Assembly (NCBI RefSeq): GCF_900148515.1
Contig: NZ_FRXN01000003.1
Coordinates: 62,001 to 126,000, forward strand
Source: Algoriphagus zhangzhouensis
GTDB taxonomy: Bacteria; Bacteroidota; Bacteroidia; Cytophagales; Cyclobacteriaceae
Length of the DNA stretch: 64,000 bases
Direction: 5' to 3'
Each line of letters opens with the position of its first letter. Positions within the stretch are counted from its first letter, which is position 1. Made by a program: the position numbers and the translations under genes. The notes below the pieces were generated by a model. The model was not told the DNA's origin and did not search any database. It worked only from the letters and a program-made list of their open reading frames with translations. Of this stretch, positions 8,203-17,455 are shown in pieces.

Positions 8203-10620
8203 CTATTCGCTTTTCAAATGATTTACTGGGTTTGAAGAGGCAGTCTTAAAACTTTGATAACTCACCGTGAGCCAGGCAATCAAAATAGCCAATAGTCCGG
8301 CGCCAAATACCACAATCAGACTAATACTTGTTCTAAAAGCGAAATTTTGCAACCAGTAGGTTTCCATCACATAATAGGCCAGAGGACCAGCAATTATAAA
8401 TGCTATTAAAACCAAAAGTGTAAAGTCTTTGCTCAATAGGGTAATCAGATTTGGCATGCTTGCTCCCAAAGCTTTGCGGATGCTTATTTCCTTTGCTCTT
8501 TGCTCAGTTGTAAATGCAGCTAACCCAAACAAACCAAGACAAGCTATACTTATAGCAAGGACAGTAAACACTAAAATTATATTCCCCATATTTTTTTCAG
8601 ACCTGTAGAGAGAATCGAAATTAGAGTCCACGAAAGAATATTCGAAAGCTGCTCCATCTGCATATTTTGTCCATAGATTTTCGATCAAATCTATTCTATC
8701 AGAAATATCTCCTGGATTAATGCGAATAGCCATTTCTTGAAAATAGTCGGGATAAATACCCATGATCAAAGGCTCAATTTTTAGCTTTAGGTTATCGTAA
8801 TTAAAATCCTTAATCACACCTATCACTTCTCTTTCCTCATTTTCATCATCATTGAAGAATCCAGAGATCTTTTGAGTACCATCCAACTCAGTCCATCCTA
8901 TCTGTTTAAAGGCACTCTCATTGACCACTAAGGCCAAGCTATCAGTCGGAAAATCCTTTGAAAAAAACCGCCCAGCAACCATCTCATACCCCATGGCATC
9001 AAGGTGATCGTGGTCAACCCAATTCATTGTAAATAGAAAGTCCTGCTCGGTATCCACAGCCCGATAAACCGAAGTCCAGTCTATTTCTGGAGGAAGGTTA
9101 TTTGCATAAGAGGCTGCCACAAAACCGGTATTTGCCAATAGTTCCTGTTTGAAAGCTTCGGCATTATTTCCAAGTGATCGTGTATGAAGAAGGTTAATCA
9201 CATTTTCCTTATCAAAACCCAAATTGACTTCCTGCATATATGTGAGTTGCCTGTAAACGACAAGACTGCTAATGATCAAGCTGATCGAAACAAAAAATTG
9301 GAAAACTACCAATCCATTCCTCAAGCCGGATCGTTTGGCTCCCTTTCTTACTTTACCCTTTAAAACCTCCGACGGAGTAAAAGAGGTGAGATAAAAAGCA
9401 GGATATGAACCTGCAAGAAGCCCTACCAAAAACAAAAAGGCAAAGAAACCTAAAAGCAGTACAGGATCTAAGAATACAGACCAGCTCAGTTCTTTACCTG
9501 ACAAGGCGTTAAAAGGCTGAAGCGCAATCAAAATTAAAACCAGAGCCACAATACCTGACAGAAAACTGTAGATCATTGATTCAGCCAAAAATTGTCCCAT
9601 CAACGGTATTCTACTAGCTCCGATAGTCTTTCTGACTCCTACTTCTTTGGCTCTGTTTGCAGATTTGGCAGTGGCCAAATTCATGAAATTAATGCAGGCA
9701 ATAAGAATGATGAAAATGGAAATAGCTCCAAAAATGTATAGGTATTGAATATTGCCTGGGATTGTAGGTTCCTCCGAAAGCTCAGAATACAAATGGATGT
9801 CCTCCACGGGCATGAATCCATAACCAACACTATTTCCTTGGGCTCTGAGTTCATTCATAGAGAATCCAAGATATTGCTCAATCTCGGGCCCAAAGTACTT
9901 TTCGATAAATTCATCCAGAGAAGCCTGAACATTGCTCATGTCCACGTTCGGATAAGTTCTGAAATAGGTATATAAATTATTACTGGACCAATTTTCGTTT
10001 TTCATGTATTCCCAACTTTCTCCAGAAAGGATCATGTCATAAGTGAGGTGGGAATTGGAAGGAGGATTTTCGATCACTCCAGTCACCTCTGTGGCGGTCT
10101 TTCCTGACCCACGAAGAAGTACTTTCCCAATTGGATCTTCATCTCCAAAGTATTTTCTCGCATTATCTTCAGTGATTACGATCTTATTTGGCCCATCAAT
10201 TACTGTAGCCGGATCTCCTTGAAGCAGTTTAAATCCAAAAAAATCAAAGAAGTTTTTATCAACCACTAATATGTTGCCTTCTGTAAATGTGAGCTCCTCA
10301 TATTGAACAGGAATGGACTCCCACTGTCCAACCCTAAGAGTACTCTCTACCTCAGGAATTTCCTCCCCCATCGCTGGACCGATGGGTGCCCCTGTCATTG
10401 CCAGATCAAACTCATTTCCATTGAGCTTACCTGTGAAATCGACCCTGTACAGATTTTCACTTTGAAGGTGAAACTTGTCGTAGCTCAGTTCATCCGCTAC
10501 AAAAACAACAATCAACACACTGGCAGCAATTCCAAGGCTAAGTCCAAGAATGTTGATTGTAGAATAAATCTTGTTGTTACGAAGATTGCGGAAGGCAATT
10601 TTCAAATAGTTATTTAGCAT
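8203..10620 (-). CDS. FtsX/MacB-like ABC permease (4)
   Basis: 805 residues from the ATG at 10620, which gives the family N-terminus MLNNYLKIAFRNLRNNK; the frame stays open to 10704 but the extra 28 residues have no family character. First helix near 20-42, coupling motif NFMNLATAKSANRAKEVGVR, a second half from the helix GLVVFQFFVSISLIISSLVV, GVIKDFNYDNLKLK in the second periplasmic domain, and TEQRAKEISIRKALGAS before the last helices. The C-terminus is SSNPVNHLKSE. It is the last gene before permease 3 in the direction of transcription. A strong terminator (10905-10930) separates it from permease 5, so it needs a promoter in 10621-10904; none is obvious. Confidence 0.92.
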   Translation of the reverse strand: MLNNYLKIAFRNLRNNKIYSTINILGLSLGIAASVLIVVFVADELSYDKFHLQSENLYRVDFTGKLNGNEFDLAMTGAPIGPAMGEEIPEVESTLRVGQWESIPVQYEELTFTEGNILVVDKNFFDFFGFKLLQGDPATVIDGPNKIVITEDNARKYFGDEDPIGKVLLRGSGKTATEVTGVIENPPSNSHLTYDMILSGESWEYMKNENWSSNNLYTYFRTYPNVDMSNVQASLDEFIEKYFGPEIEQYLGFSMNELRAQGNSVGYGFMPVEDIHLYSELSEEPTIPGNIQYLYIFGAISIFIILIACINFMNLATAKSANRAKEVGVRKTIGASRIPLMGQFLAESMIYSFLSGIVALVLILIALQPFNALSGKELSWSVFLDPVLLLGFFAFLFLVGLLAGSYPAFYLTSFTPSEVLKGKVRKGAKRSGLRNGLVVFQFFVSISLIISSLVVYRQLTYMQEVNLGFDKENVINLLHTRSLGNNAEAFKQELLANTGFVAASYANNLPPEIDWTSVYRAVDTEQDFLFTMNWVDHDHLDAMGYEMVAGRFFSKDFPTDSLALVVNESAFKQIGWTELDGTQKISGFFNDDENEEREVIGVIKDFNYDNLKLKIEPLIMGIYPDYFQEMAIRINPGDISDRIDLIENLWTKYADGAAFEYSFVDSNFDSLYRSEKNMGNIILVFTVLAISIACLGLFGLAAFTTEQRAKEISIRKALGASMPNLITLLSKDFTLLVLIAFIIAGPLAYYVMETYWLQNFAFRTSISLIVVFGAGLLAILIAWLTVSYQSFKTASSNPVNHLKSE

Positions 10621-10959
10621 GGTGGTAGGGTTTAGTGCTTTGGGTAGTGGTAGTTGGTTTAGTTCTCTATTTCTTAGATGCTTAGGATTAAAAAAAGGTT
10701 GCAACCAATAGCACGAAAAACAGAAATGTATTCAGAAAAAGCCTGTGGAAATTCCTCTTTAATAATTAAAAAATGGATAGAATAAAGTTGTTCCCATTGG
10801 GCTGAAGCCCAAAAAGTCCTTCTCAAATTTGTAGAAATGGGTTAAAGCACCATTCCTATTCAATTCTTTTGAAAGGAATTTTGAATTTGAATATCTCAGA
10901 AAATAAAAAAGCGTAGTAAAAACTACGCTTAGTAAGATTCTTGTTACTAGGCTCTAAAA
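10621..10959. other. Intergenic spacer upstream of permease 4
   Basis: 339 nt without a credible gene. It contains the terminator of permease 5 (10905-10930) and should contain the permease 4 promoter. No copy of the palindromic activator site and no TGGCAY element was found here, in contrast with the leaders of permease 3, DUF2807 and the adaptor. Confidence 0.6.
10905..10930 (-). terminator. Rho-independent terminator after permease 5
   Basis: Perfect 9-bp stem aagcgtagt/actacgctt (10909-10917, 10922-10930), 4-nt loop, T-rich tail on the minus strand. Confidence 0.88.
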
Positions 10960-13413
10960 TCATTCGCTTCTCAAAGACTTCACCGGATTGGTAGTCGCAG
11001 CTCTGATAGATTGATAACTGGTAGTAATCAAGGCTATCAAAATAGCAAAAACTCCTGCTCCAATAAATACCTGCCAGCCCAAATCTTGCTTAAACTGATA
11101 ATCCTCCAACCATTTTTTCATCGCCCACCATGCAATCGGTGAAGCAATCAAAAAGGCGATGACAACCAGTTTTGCAAATTCCTTGGAAAGGAGTACAATG
11201 ATGCTCCCGATACTCGAACCCAATACTTTCCTGATTCCAATCTCTTTGGTTCTTTGCTCCGCTGTAAAGGCTGTCAAGGCAAAAAGTCCCAAACAAGCAA
11301 TCAGGATGGCAAAGCCAGCGAAAATCCCGAACACCTTACCCAATCTGGTTTCAGCCGCATACATATTACCAAATCTATCATCCAAAAATGAATAGGTAAA
11401 AGGTTGTCCTGGAGCCAATTCATTCCACTTAGCCTCCACAAAGTCTATGACTTGGTCAGTATTGGCAGCATTGAATCGGAAGGATGCAATTCCACGAGGT
11501 CGGTTATCTAAAAATATCATCACCGCACCGATATTCTCTTTGAGTGATTCGAAATGGAAATTTTTCACAACTCCAACCACGGTTTTGTTTTGCAAATCAT
11601 CCAAGTTCATGGTTTCGTTGTCTCCAGCCATAGTGTAAATCTTTTGTCCGATCGGATCACCGTCAAAATTGAAATTGGCCAATGCAGTTTCATTCAAAAT
11701 CACAGCATTGGAATCTGAAGGATACTGAATCGAAAAATCTCTTCCCTGCACGATCTCCATTCCCAATGTTTTCACATAATCATAATCTACTCTCCAGTTT
11801 TGAAGACTGACCATATTCTCTGTTTGCTTGGGATCTTTTCCCTGAGCCCACCAAGGTGTATCACTGCGATAAGTCCCTGCTACAGGCAAATAACCTGAGA
11901 TCGTTCCACCTTCCATCATGCTATTTGAAAGAACAGCCGTTTTGAAAGCCTCCGCTTGATCGCCCAACGCATAGACATCATTGACTGTGATCACCTGATC
12001 TTTATTGAAACCGATTTTTTTGTTTTGGATATAATTGAGCTGATTGAAAACGGCAACAGTAGCGATGATTAGAATAATGGAAATTGCAAATTGAAAGACT
12101 ACCAAGGAGCTTCTAATCATTCCACTCTTCATTCCCATGGCCACTTTTCCCTTGAGAATACTCACAGGTTTGAATCCAGAAAGGAAAAATGAAGGATAAA
12201 TTCCCGCCATAATACCGGTGATGATCGCTCCTACCATCAAAACACCATAGAATGTCCACTGAGAAAATGGCATTACAAGCGTTCTTCCTGCCAAATCATT
12301 AAAAATCGGAAGCAGGATAGCCACGATCGGTATCGCAATCAGAAATGAAATCACACTTAACAAAATGGACTCCATCAAAAACTGACGGATCAGGTGAGAT
12401 CTCACTGATCCCATTACTTTTCGGATTCCTACTTCCTTGGCTCTATTGGAAGATCGAGCTGTAGAAAGGTTCATGAAATTGATACAGGCAATCACCAATA
12501 TGAACAAAGCAATCGCCACAAACAGGTAAACATAAGTAATATTGAAATTCGGCTCGAATTCACCCATCAAGTCACTTTTCAAATGGATGTCTTTTAAGGG
12601 CTGCACCATGTATTCCATTTTACCACCATCAGCCAGCATTGCATCCATGGTCGCTCCTTCTCCGAAAACTTTTGTCAATTCAGGCTCCACGTTTTTCTTT
12701 ATCAGACTTTTCAGTTTGGTATTCAGATTTTCCAGATCAGCTCCCTCTCTAACTTTCAAATAGGTTTGGAAATTATTACTTAACCATGAAGTGGTTTTAG
12801 ACTCTTCAAGTCCTTCCATTGCCAATAAAAAGTCAAAATGGAAGTGAGTATTTTGAGGAATATCCTCATAGATCCCGGTGATTCTAAAGTCCAGATCATT
12901 ATCCAAAATCAGAGATTTTCCAAGGGCACTTTCTCCTGGAAAATACTTTTCTGCTGTACTCTTACTGATTGCCATGGTATTTGGCTCAGCCAATACCCCA
13001 TCAGGACTTCCTTCCAGCAATGGAATTCCAAATACATTGAAAAAATCCTTACTTGCCCAGATCACATTATCTTCTTTGATGTTCTGATCAACTTCTTTCA
13101 CCAAATAGGAACCTCTTTGTCGAAAATTGACAGCATATTCCACTTCAGGAAACTCTTCGGGAAGAGCTTCAGCCATGGGTGCTGGAGCCTGGATCATATC
13201 CCAGTGATTTCCTCCAAAAATGATGTCTGCATGAATTCTGTAAATCTGATCCGAATCCTTGAAATGCTTATCATAGCTCAGTTCATTGATCACAAAAAGC
13301 GTAATGATCATACAAACGGCTATCCCCACAGACAAACCGAAAATATTGATGAAGGTATAGAACTTATGCTTTTTTAAGTTCCTGATTGCGATTTTGAAAT
13401 AATTCTCAAACAT
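10960..13413 (-). CDS. FtsX/MacB-like ABC permease (5)
   Basis: 817 residues, the longest of the set. Start MFENYFKIAIRNLKKHK; first helix near 20-42; coupling motif NFMNLSTARSSNRAKEVG then IRKVMGS; second half starting with the helix SLVVFQFAISIILIIATVAV; GVVKNFHFESLKEN in the second periplasmic domain; AEQRTKEIGIRKVLGSS; C-terminus TTNPVKSLRSE. The spacer of 256 nt to permease 6 holds two small hairpins and two degenerate repeat arrays but no recognisable promoter, so it may be transcribed with permease 6. No ATPase domain. Confidence 0.93.
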   Translation of the reverse strand: MFENYFKIAIRNLKKHKFYTFINIFGLSVGIAVCMIITLFVINELSYDKHFKDSDQIYRIHADIIFGGNHWDMIQAPAPMAEALPEEFPEVEYAVNFRQRGSYLVKEVDQNIKEDNVIWASKDFFNVFGIPLLEGSPDGVLAEPNTMAISKSTAEKYFPGESALGKSLILDNDLDFRITGIYEDIPQNTHFHFDFLLAMEGLEESKTTSWLSNNFQTYLKVREGADLENLNTKLKSLIKKNVEPELTKVFGEGATMDAMLADGGKMEYMVQPLKDIHLKSDLMGEFEPNFNITYVYLFVAIALFILVIACINFMNLSTARSSNRAKEVGIRKVMGSVRSHLIRQFLMESILLSVISFLIAIPIVAILLPIFNDLAGRTLVMPFSQWTFYGVLMVGAIITGIMAGIYPSFFLSGFKPVSILKGKVAMGMKSGMIRSSLVVFQFAISIILIIATVAVFNQLNYIQNKKIGFNKDQVITVNDVYALGDQAEAFKTAVLSNSMMEGGTISGYLPVAGTYRSDTPWWAQGKDPKQTENMVSLQNWRVDYDYVKTLGMEIVQGRDFSIQYPSDSNAVILNETALANFNFDGDPIGQKIYTMAGDNETMNLDDLQNKTVVGVVKNFHFESLKENIGAVMIFLDNRPRGIASFRFNAANTDQVIDFVEAKWNELAPGQPFTYSFLDDRFGNMYAAETRLGKVFGIFAGFAILIACLGLFALTAFTAEQRTKEIGIRKVLGSSIGSIIVLLSKEFAKLVVIAFLIASPIAWWAMKKWLEDYQFKQDLGWQVFIGAGVFAILIALITTSYQSIRAATTNPVKSLRSE

Positions 13414-13423
13414 TAGTTAAGGG

Positions 13424-13463
13424 ATTTGAAAATTTGAAAATTGAAAGATTGGAAAATTAGTGG
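13424..13463. repeat. Degenerate octamer array (TTGAAAA type)
   Basis: The triplet TTG recurs with spacings of 8, 7 and 8 nt followed by TTA 8 nt on (units such as AATTTGAA, AGATTGGA). Similar octamers occur at 16040-16079 in the same orientation. Function unknown. Confidence 0.5.
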
Positions 13464-13558
13464 CCCAAATTGGAGAATATCAAATTGGTGAGTACTCCAA
13501 CATTTAACCATGCATTTTGACTTCAAGAGGGATTCTATAAACCCATCCTCATGCCCTG

Positions 13559-13610
13559 TCTCGTGTCCCCACGAGATATTTTTACATAATGACCGTGAAG
13601 ACACGGTCAT
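13559..13610. other. Two adjacent small hairpins between permeases 5 and 6
   Basis: Stem 1: tctcgtg/cacgaga (13559-13565, 13570-13576). Stem 2: atgaccgtg/cacggtcat (13589-13597, 13602-13610). Both are perfect with 4-nt loops. No T run follows on the minus strand, so they are not ordinary terminators; they could stabilise or process a permease 6-5 transcript. Confidence 0.5.
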
Positions 13611-13625
13611 TGGCGAAGACATTTT

Positions 13626-13667
13626 CTTGACTCTTGATACTAGGTTCTAGCTACTTGATACTTCAAA
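13626..13667. repeat. Degenerate heptamer array (CTTGATA type), 6 units
   Basis: Six consecutive 7-nt units: CTTGACT, CTTGATA, CTAGGTT, CTAGCTA, CTTGATA, CTTCAAA. The array ends 3 nt before the stop codon of permease 6. The exact 7-nt register with changing sequence is not simple microsatellite slippage. Confidence 0.7.
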
Positions 13668-13669
13668 CA

Positions 13670-16030
13670 TCACTCACTTCGAAGCGAATTGATAGGATTT
13701 GCCGAAGCGGCTTTGAAAGCTTGAACTCCAATGGTAACTAATGAAATCAGGATCAACAATACACCTGAACCAGCAAATATCCACCAACTCAAGGTGGTCT
13801 GAAACGCATAGGTCTCAAGCCAAGAATTGGCCAGATACCAAGCGATCGGAACTGCTATGAGGATTGAAATCAAAATCAGATTTACAAAGTCTTTGGAAAC
13901 CAAAGTCAATATTCCAGCAGTGGATGCTCCCATTACCTTTCTGACTCCAATCTCTTTTTTTCTTTTTTCTGCGGTGAAAGCCGCCAAACCGAATAGTCCC
14001 AAACAGGAAAGGAAAATGGCTGTTAAACCAAAATACTTAGCCAAGGAAGAAGCTCTTTGCTCAGAAGCATATAGTGTCTGATAATCCTCATCCATAAATT
14101 TCAAATTGATAGGCTGACCGGTAAAATCTTCAAACACTTCCCCAATCCCAGCAATGGTTTCAGGTTGATTGGAAGCGTTGATTCTTACCATCACTTTTTG
14201 GGCAAAACCCGGATCGTATTTTAGGAATGCTGGCTTCACATTTTCTTTCAAGGACTCAAAATGAAAATCTTTGACCACACCAATCACCTCTTTGTCATTT
14301 CCCCAAAGGTTGACTATTTGCCCAACGGGGTCCTCGAACCCAATGGTCTTGATCGCTGCCTCATTCAAAATGATTTTACTGCTTTCATCACCGAACTCTG
14401 GTGAAAAAGTACGTCCTGCAACCATCTCAAATCCCATCGTTTCTATCAGTCCCATGTTGACTGTGATATTTTCGAATTTGATTTGATCTTCAGGATCTTT
14501 CCCCTCCCACTCCAATCCAATCGTAGAACTTGCCAATCCCACTAGTGGATGAGATAAACTGGAGGCATTCTCCACTCCGGGGATATTTTTGGTTTGCTCC
14601 AAAAAGGCATCCAGCTTCTGTGGATCAATCCCTGAAGCATTGAATTCTAATAAATGTTCTTGCTGATAACCCAAATTCTGGCTTTGGATAAAGCTCATTT
14701 GTTTACTCAAAACAGTAATTCCAATGATGAGCAAAAGGGAAATCGTAAACTGAAATATCACCAATCCTTTTCGAGCTAACAGCTCTCCAAAGCTTCCTTT
14801 CATATTGGATTTCATCACCTCCACTGGCTTGAATTTAGAAAGATAAACCGCAGGGTAAACCCCAGCTAAAAGTCCTGTAATCAGCCAAATACCTCCTAAA
14901 ATCAAGAATATCTGTGTTCCAAATTGCAAAGAAAGTGTCTTGGATGTGATCTGATTGAAAACCGGCTGAAGGAGATAAGCCGCTAAGACCGCAATGATCA
15001 AAGCGAAAAATGTCAACAATAAGGATTCGGTAATAAACTGGCTAAACAGACCACCTCTGCTTGCACCCATGGATTTTTTCACTCCAATTTCTTTCAGTCT
15101 GCTCATGGACCTAGCAGTAGTCAAGTTCATGAAATTGATACAGGCAATCAGCAAAATGAAGATGGCAATGGCTGAAAAAATCCGAACATAACTGATTCTG
15201 CCTCCTGCTACTTTTCCTTCTTCATAAGTTCCATAGAGGTAGGAGTCACCAAAGTTTTGAACCCAGACAGAGACATTGGAATTGGCCTCTTTTTCTTTAA
15301 TGAAGTTTTCGATTTGTTCATTGAAGGCTGAAATATCAGTTCCTTCCTTAAGAAGCAAATCGGTTGTGCTGTTGAAATTATCCCAATGAGCACCATCCCC
15401 AAGCATTTCAACAAAATATGGATAGGCCAGGTAGAATTCCGGCTTCCGAACATCCAGGTTTCCCGGATCTTTAACAACTCCAGTTACTTCTACATCATTT
15501 TCAAAATTGAATACATTCCAATGCAATGACTTACCCAAAGCCAATTGAGGTGAGCCAAAAATTTTATTGGCCAATGACTCAGTCAAAACAATGGAATTGA
15601 TCCCGGTCAAAGCTTTATCCTTACTCCCGACCAAAAAGTCCGTATCAAAAATATCCAAGTAGTCTTGGTCAACAAAAAGACCAGCTCCTTCCATGGTGAT
15701 ATCCCCACTTTCGAAAGACACGCCATCAATAAACGGGGAAAGACCACTGGCTTTTTCGACCTGTGGCAATTCTTCCTTCAATGCCTCTGCCAACCTTGCC
15801 GGAGTATAGGGAATGGTGACCATTCCATTCGCATTGTCATGATTGGTCAGTACCGTATAAATCTGATCTACCTGAGTATGGTAGCGATTTATCGAAGTCT
15901 CATCCTTTACCCAAAGCATGATCAATATAACCGTGGTCAAGCCAACAGCCAATCCAAACAAATTGATGGCAAAGATATTTTTGTGCTTCAGAAAGCTTCG
16001 AATGGCAAGGAGGAGTTGATGGCGGAGCAT
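13670..16030 (-). CDS. FtsX/MacB-like ABC permease (6)
   Basis: 786 residues, start MLRHQLLLAIRSFLKHK, the most divergent N-terminus of the six. First helix near 18-40; coupling motif NFMNLTTARSMSRLKEIGVK; second half from GLVIFQFTISLLLIIGITVL; GVVKDFHFESLKEN; AEKRKKEIGVRKVMGAS; C-terminus SANPINSLRSE. It is the permease closest to the ATPase gene (175-nt spacer containing two inverted octamer arrays) and so the best candidate for that ATPase's primary partner. Confidence 0.93.
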   Translation of the reverse strand: MLRHQLLLAIRSFLKHKNIFAINLFGLAVGLTTVILIMLWVKDETSINRYHTQVDQIYTVLTNHDNANGMVTIPYTPARLAEALKEELPQVEKASGLSPFIDGVSFESGDITMEGAGLFVDQDYLDIFDTDFLVGSKDKALTGINSIVLTESLANKIFGSPQLALGKSLHWNVFNFENDVEVTGVVKDPGNLDVRKPEFYLAYPYFVEMLGDGAHWDNFNSTTDLLLKEGTDISAFNEQIENFIKEKEANSNVSVWVQNFGDSYLYGTYEEGKVAGGRISYVRIFSAIAIFILLIACINFMNLTTARSMSRLKEIGVKKSMGASRGGLFSQFITESLLLTFFALIIAVLAAYLLQPVFNQITSKTLSLQFGTQIFLILGGIWLITGLLAGVYPAVYLSKFKPVEVMKSNMKGSFGELLARKGLVIFQFTISLLLIIGITVLSKQMSFIQSQNLGYQQEHLLEFNASGIDPQKLDAFLEQTKNIPGVENASSLSHPLVGLASSTIGLEWEGKDPEDQIKFENITVNMGLIETMGFEMVAGRTFSPEFGDESSKIILNEAAIKTIGFEDPVGQIVNLWGNDKEVIGVVKDFHFESLKENVKPAFLKYDPGFAQKVMVRINASNQPETIAGIGEVFEDFTGQPINLKFMDEDYQTLYASEQRASSLAKYFGLTAIFLSCLGLFGLAAFTAEKRKKEIGVRKVMGASTAGILTLVSKDFVNLILISILIAVPIAWYLANSWLETYAFQTTLSWWIFAGSGVLLILISLVTIGVQAFKAASANPINSLRSE

Positions 16031-16039
16031 GAGGGTTTT

Positions 16040-16079
16040 AATTGTAAAATTGGAACATTGAAAAATTGAAAAATTCCAT
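16040..16079. repeat. Degenerate octamer array, 5 units (plus orientation)
   Basis: Units of exactly 8 nt: AATTGTAA, AATTGGAA, CATTGAAA, AATTGAAA, AATTCCAT. Together with 16172-16211 it forms an inverted pair around a 92-nt spacer with no gene. Confidence 0.65.
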
Positions 16080-16171
16080 AATCACTATGAGATCCAGTTC
16101 CAAAACTGAAAATTGATCTGTCATCATCACCTTTCTTTATTCATTGAGAACCAATGATTCGGAAAGATCAA

Positions 16172-16211
16172 TTTTCAAATTTTAGATTTTTTCAATTTTC
16201 AAATCTTAAAC
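16172..16211. repeat. Degenerate octamer array, 5 units (inverted orientation)
   Basis: Units of 8 nt: TTTTCAAA, TTTTAGAT, TTTTTCAA, TTTTCAAA, TCTTAAAC, the last running into the stop codon of the ATPase gene. It is the reverse-orientation partner of 16040-16079. Part of the spacer also makes a 13-bp inverted repeat (16107-16119 with 16165-16177). Confidence 0.6.
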
Positions 16212-16904
16212 ATGAAACTGCTCCCGGATATTCTCGGTCACAACTTTTCCATCAAATAGATTGATGATTCTGTGGGCGTAGTTGGCATCATGAGGAGAGT
16301 GAGTTACCATCACGATGGTGGTTCCCTCATTATTCAATTCTTCCAAAAGACGCATTACTTCTTCCCCGTTTTTGGAATCCAAGTTACCTGTAGGTTCATC
16401 GGCAAGGATCACAGAAGGCTTTGCTACGATAGCTCTGGCAATAGCCACACGCTGCTGCTGACCACCTGAAAGCTGCTGAGGGAAGTGGTTTCTTCTATGC
16501 ATGATGTTCATACGGGTCAAAACTTCCTCAACACGTGATTTTCGCTCATCAGCAGGAATCTTCAAGTACAAAAGTGGCAATTCCACATTTTCAAATACTG
16601 TCAATTCATCGATCAGGTTAAAGCTTTGGAATACGAATCCGATATTTCCTTTTCTTAGAGATGATCTTTGTCTTTCGGAGTATTTAGCTACTTCATGGTC
16701 CAGGAAATGATACTCTCCTTCGTCTGGATTATCCAAAAGTCCGATGATGTTCAAAAGCGTTGACTTACCACAACCAGAAGGTCCCATGATAGCCACAAAC
16801 TCACCTTTTTTGACTTCGATTTGAATTCCATCCAATGCGGTAGTTTCAACTTCCTCCGTAGTATAAAGCTTTCGGAGATTGACTGTTTTGATTACGTTGG
16901 TCAT
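16206..16904 (-). CDS. ABC transporter ATPase (MacB/LolD type)
   Basis: 232-residue cytoplasmic ATPase of the family that energises MacB/FtsX-type permeases. Walker A GPSGCGKST at 41-49, Q-loop QSFNL near 93-97, signature LSGGQ at 145-149, Walker B ILADE at 166-170, H-loop VTHS near 200. Length and lack of any membrane segment fit a stand-alone subunit. It lies between permease 6 and the adaptor, and it is the only such ATPase in the permease locus; the inference that it serves several of the six permeases rests on this. Start: ATG at 16904; no strong ribosome binding site, as usual in the phylum. Confidence 0.95.
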   Translation of the reverse strand: MTNVIKTVNLRKLYTTEEVETTALDGIQIEVKKGEFVAIMGPSGCGKSTLLNIIGLLDNPDEGEYHFLDHEVAKYSERQRSSLRKGNIGFVFQSFNLIDELTVFENVELPLLYLKIPADERKSRVEEVLTRMNIMHRRNHFPQQLSGGQQQRVAIARAIVAKPSVILADEPTGNLDSKNGEEVMRLLEELNNEGTTIVMVTHSPHDANYAHRIINLFDGKVVTENIREQFHV

Positions 16905-16971
16905 AGTGCTTAGCGGTTTTTAGTGATATTATTTTCTATTTTTTGTTTTCTTTTTTTATCCATGGAATGGG

Positions 16972-16999
16972 ACAGAAGACTGAAGACCGGAGTCGGAAG
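16972..16999. repeat. Degenerate heptamer array left of S23-type gene, 4 units
   Basis: Units ACAGAAG, ACTGAAG, ACCGGAG, TCGGAAG in strict 7-nt register (consensus ACHGRAG). The reverse-complement heptamer recurs at 17456-17483 on the other side of the broken four-helix-bundle gene. Confidence 0.65.
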
Positions 17000-17060
17000 A
17001 AAATCAATTCAATCCTTTGTATATTTTTTAGATGATAAAACCCATCCTTTGGTTGCATTT

Positions 17061-17426
17061 TCAATGGACATTTTTTCTAAATGCTACCATCATATTCATT
17101 AAATCAAATGAACTTTTATATAGTTGTTCAAACTTCTCTACTTCTAAATATTTTCTATACAATGCCTTATATAAACAGGTTATTACTTCTGCCAAAGACC
17201 TAATTGCATATCCAATAAACTTCTTTTACTCGGGGTTACTTTGAAGAATTGAGCCTTCAGCAATATTCAGGGCAATGGAATCGGAAGCTCTTTTTATTTG
17301 CGATGAAAGATTAAACTGTTCCACTTTTGGAAAATCTTGGCAAACAGTATTTATCTCTTCACCAAGTTCCATTGACTTCTGCCAAATAATCAATTTCTCA
17401 AATTTGAAGCTATCCCGAAACTTCAT
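17061..17426 (-). pseudogene. Four-helix-bundle (S23/IVS-type) protein, in-frame TAA
   Basis: The minus-strand frame from the ATG at 17426 reads a typical start of the four helix bundle family first found in 23S rRNA intervening sequences (KLIIWQKSMELGEEI, IALNIAEGS) and reaches a TAA at 17226-17228 after QSNPE. The same frame continues after the stop for 54 more codons (KKFIGYAIRSLAEVITCLYK and so on) to a TGA at 17061-17063. The total of about 120 residues equals the usual family length and the continuation reads like the family's second half. So a single sense-to-TAA change appears to have split a full gene. It sits between the adaptor and ATPase genes and is flanked by inverted heptamer arrays. 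Function of the family is unknown; read-through cannot be excluded. Confidence 0.85.
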
Positions 17427-17455
17427 CTAAACTCTATTTATTACTCTATTTTTCA

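Noticed and set aside
13413..13622. 69-codon minus-strand frame between permeases 5 and 6
   Set aside because: It reads through the hairpins and the octamer array and shows low-complexity content only.
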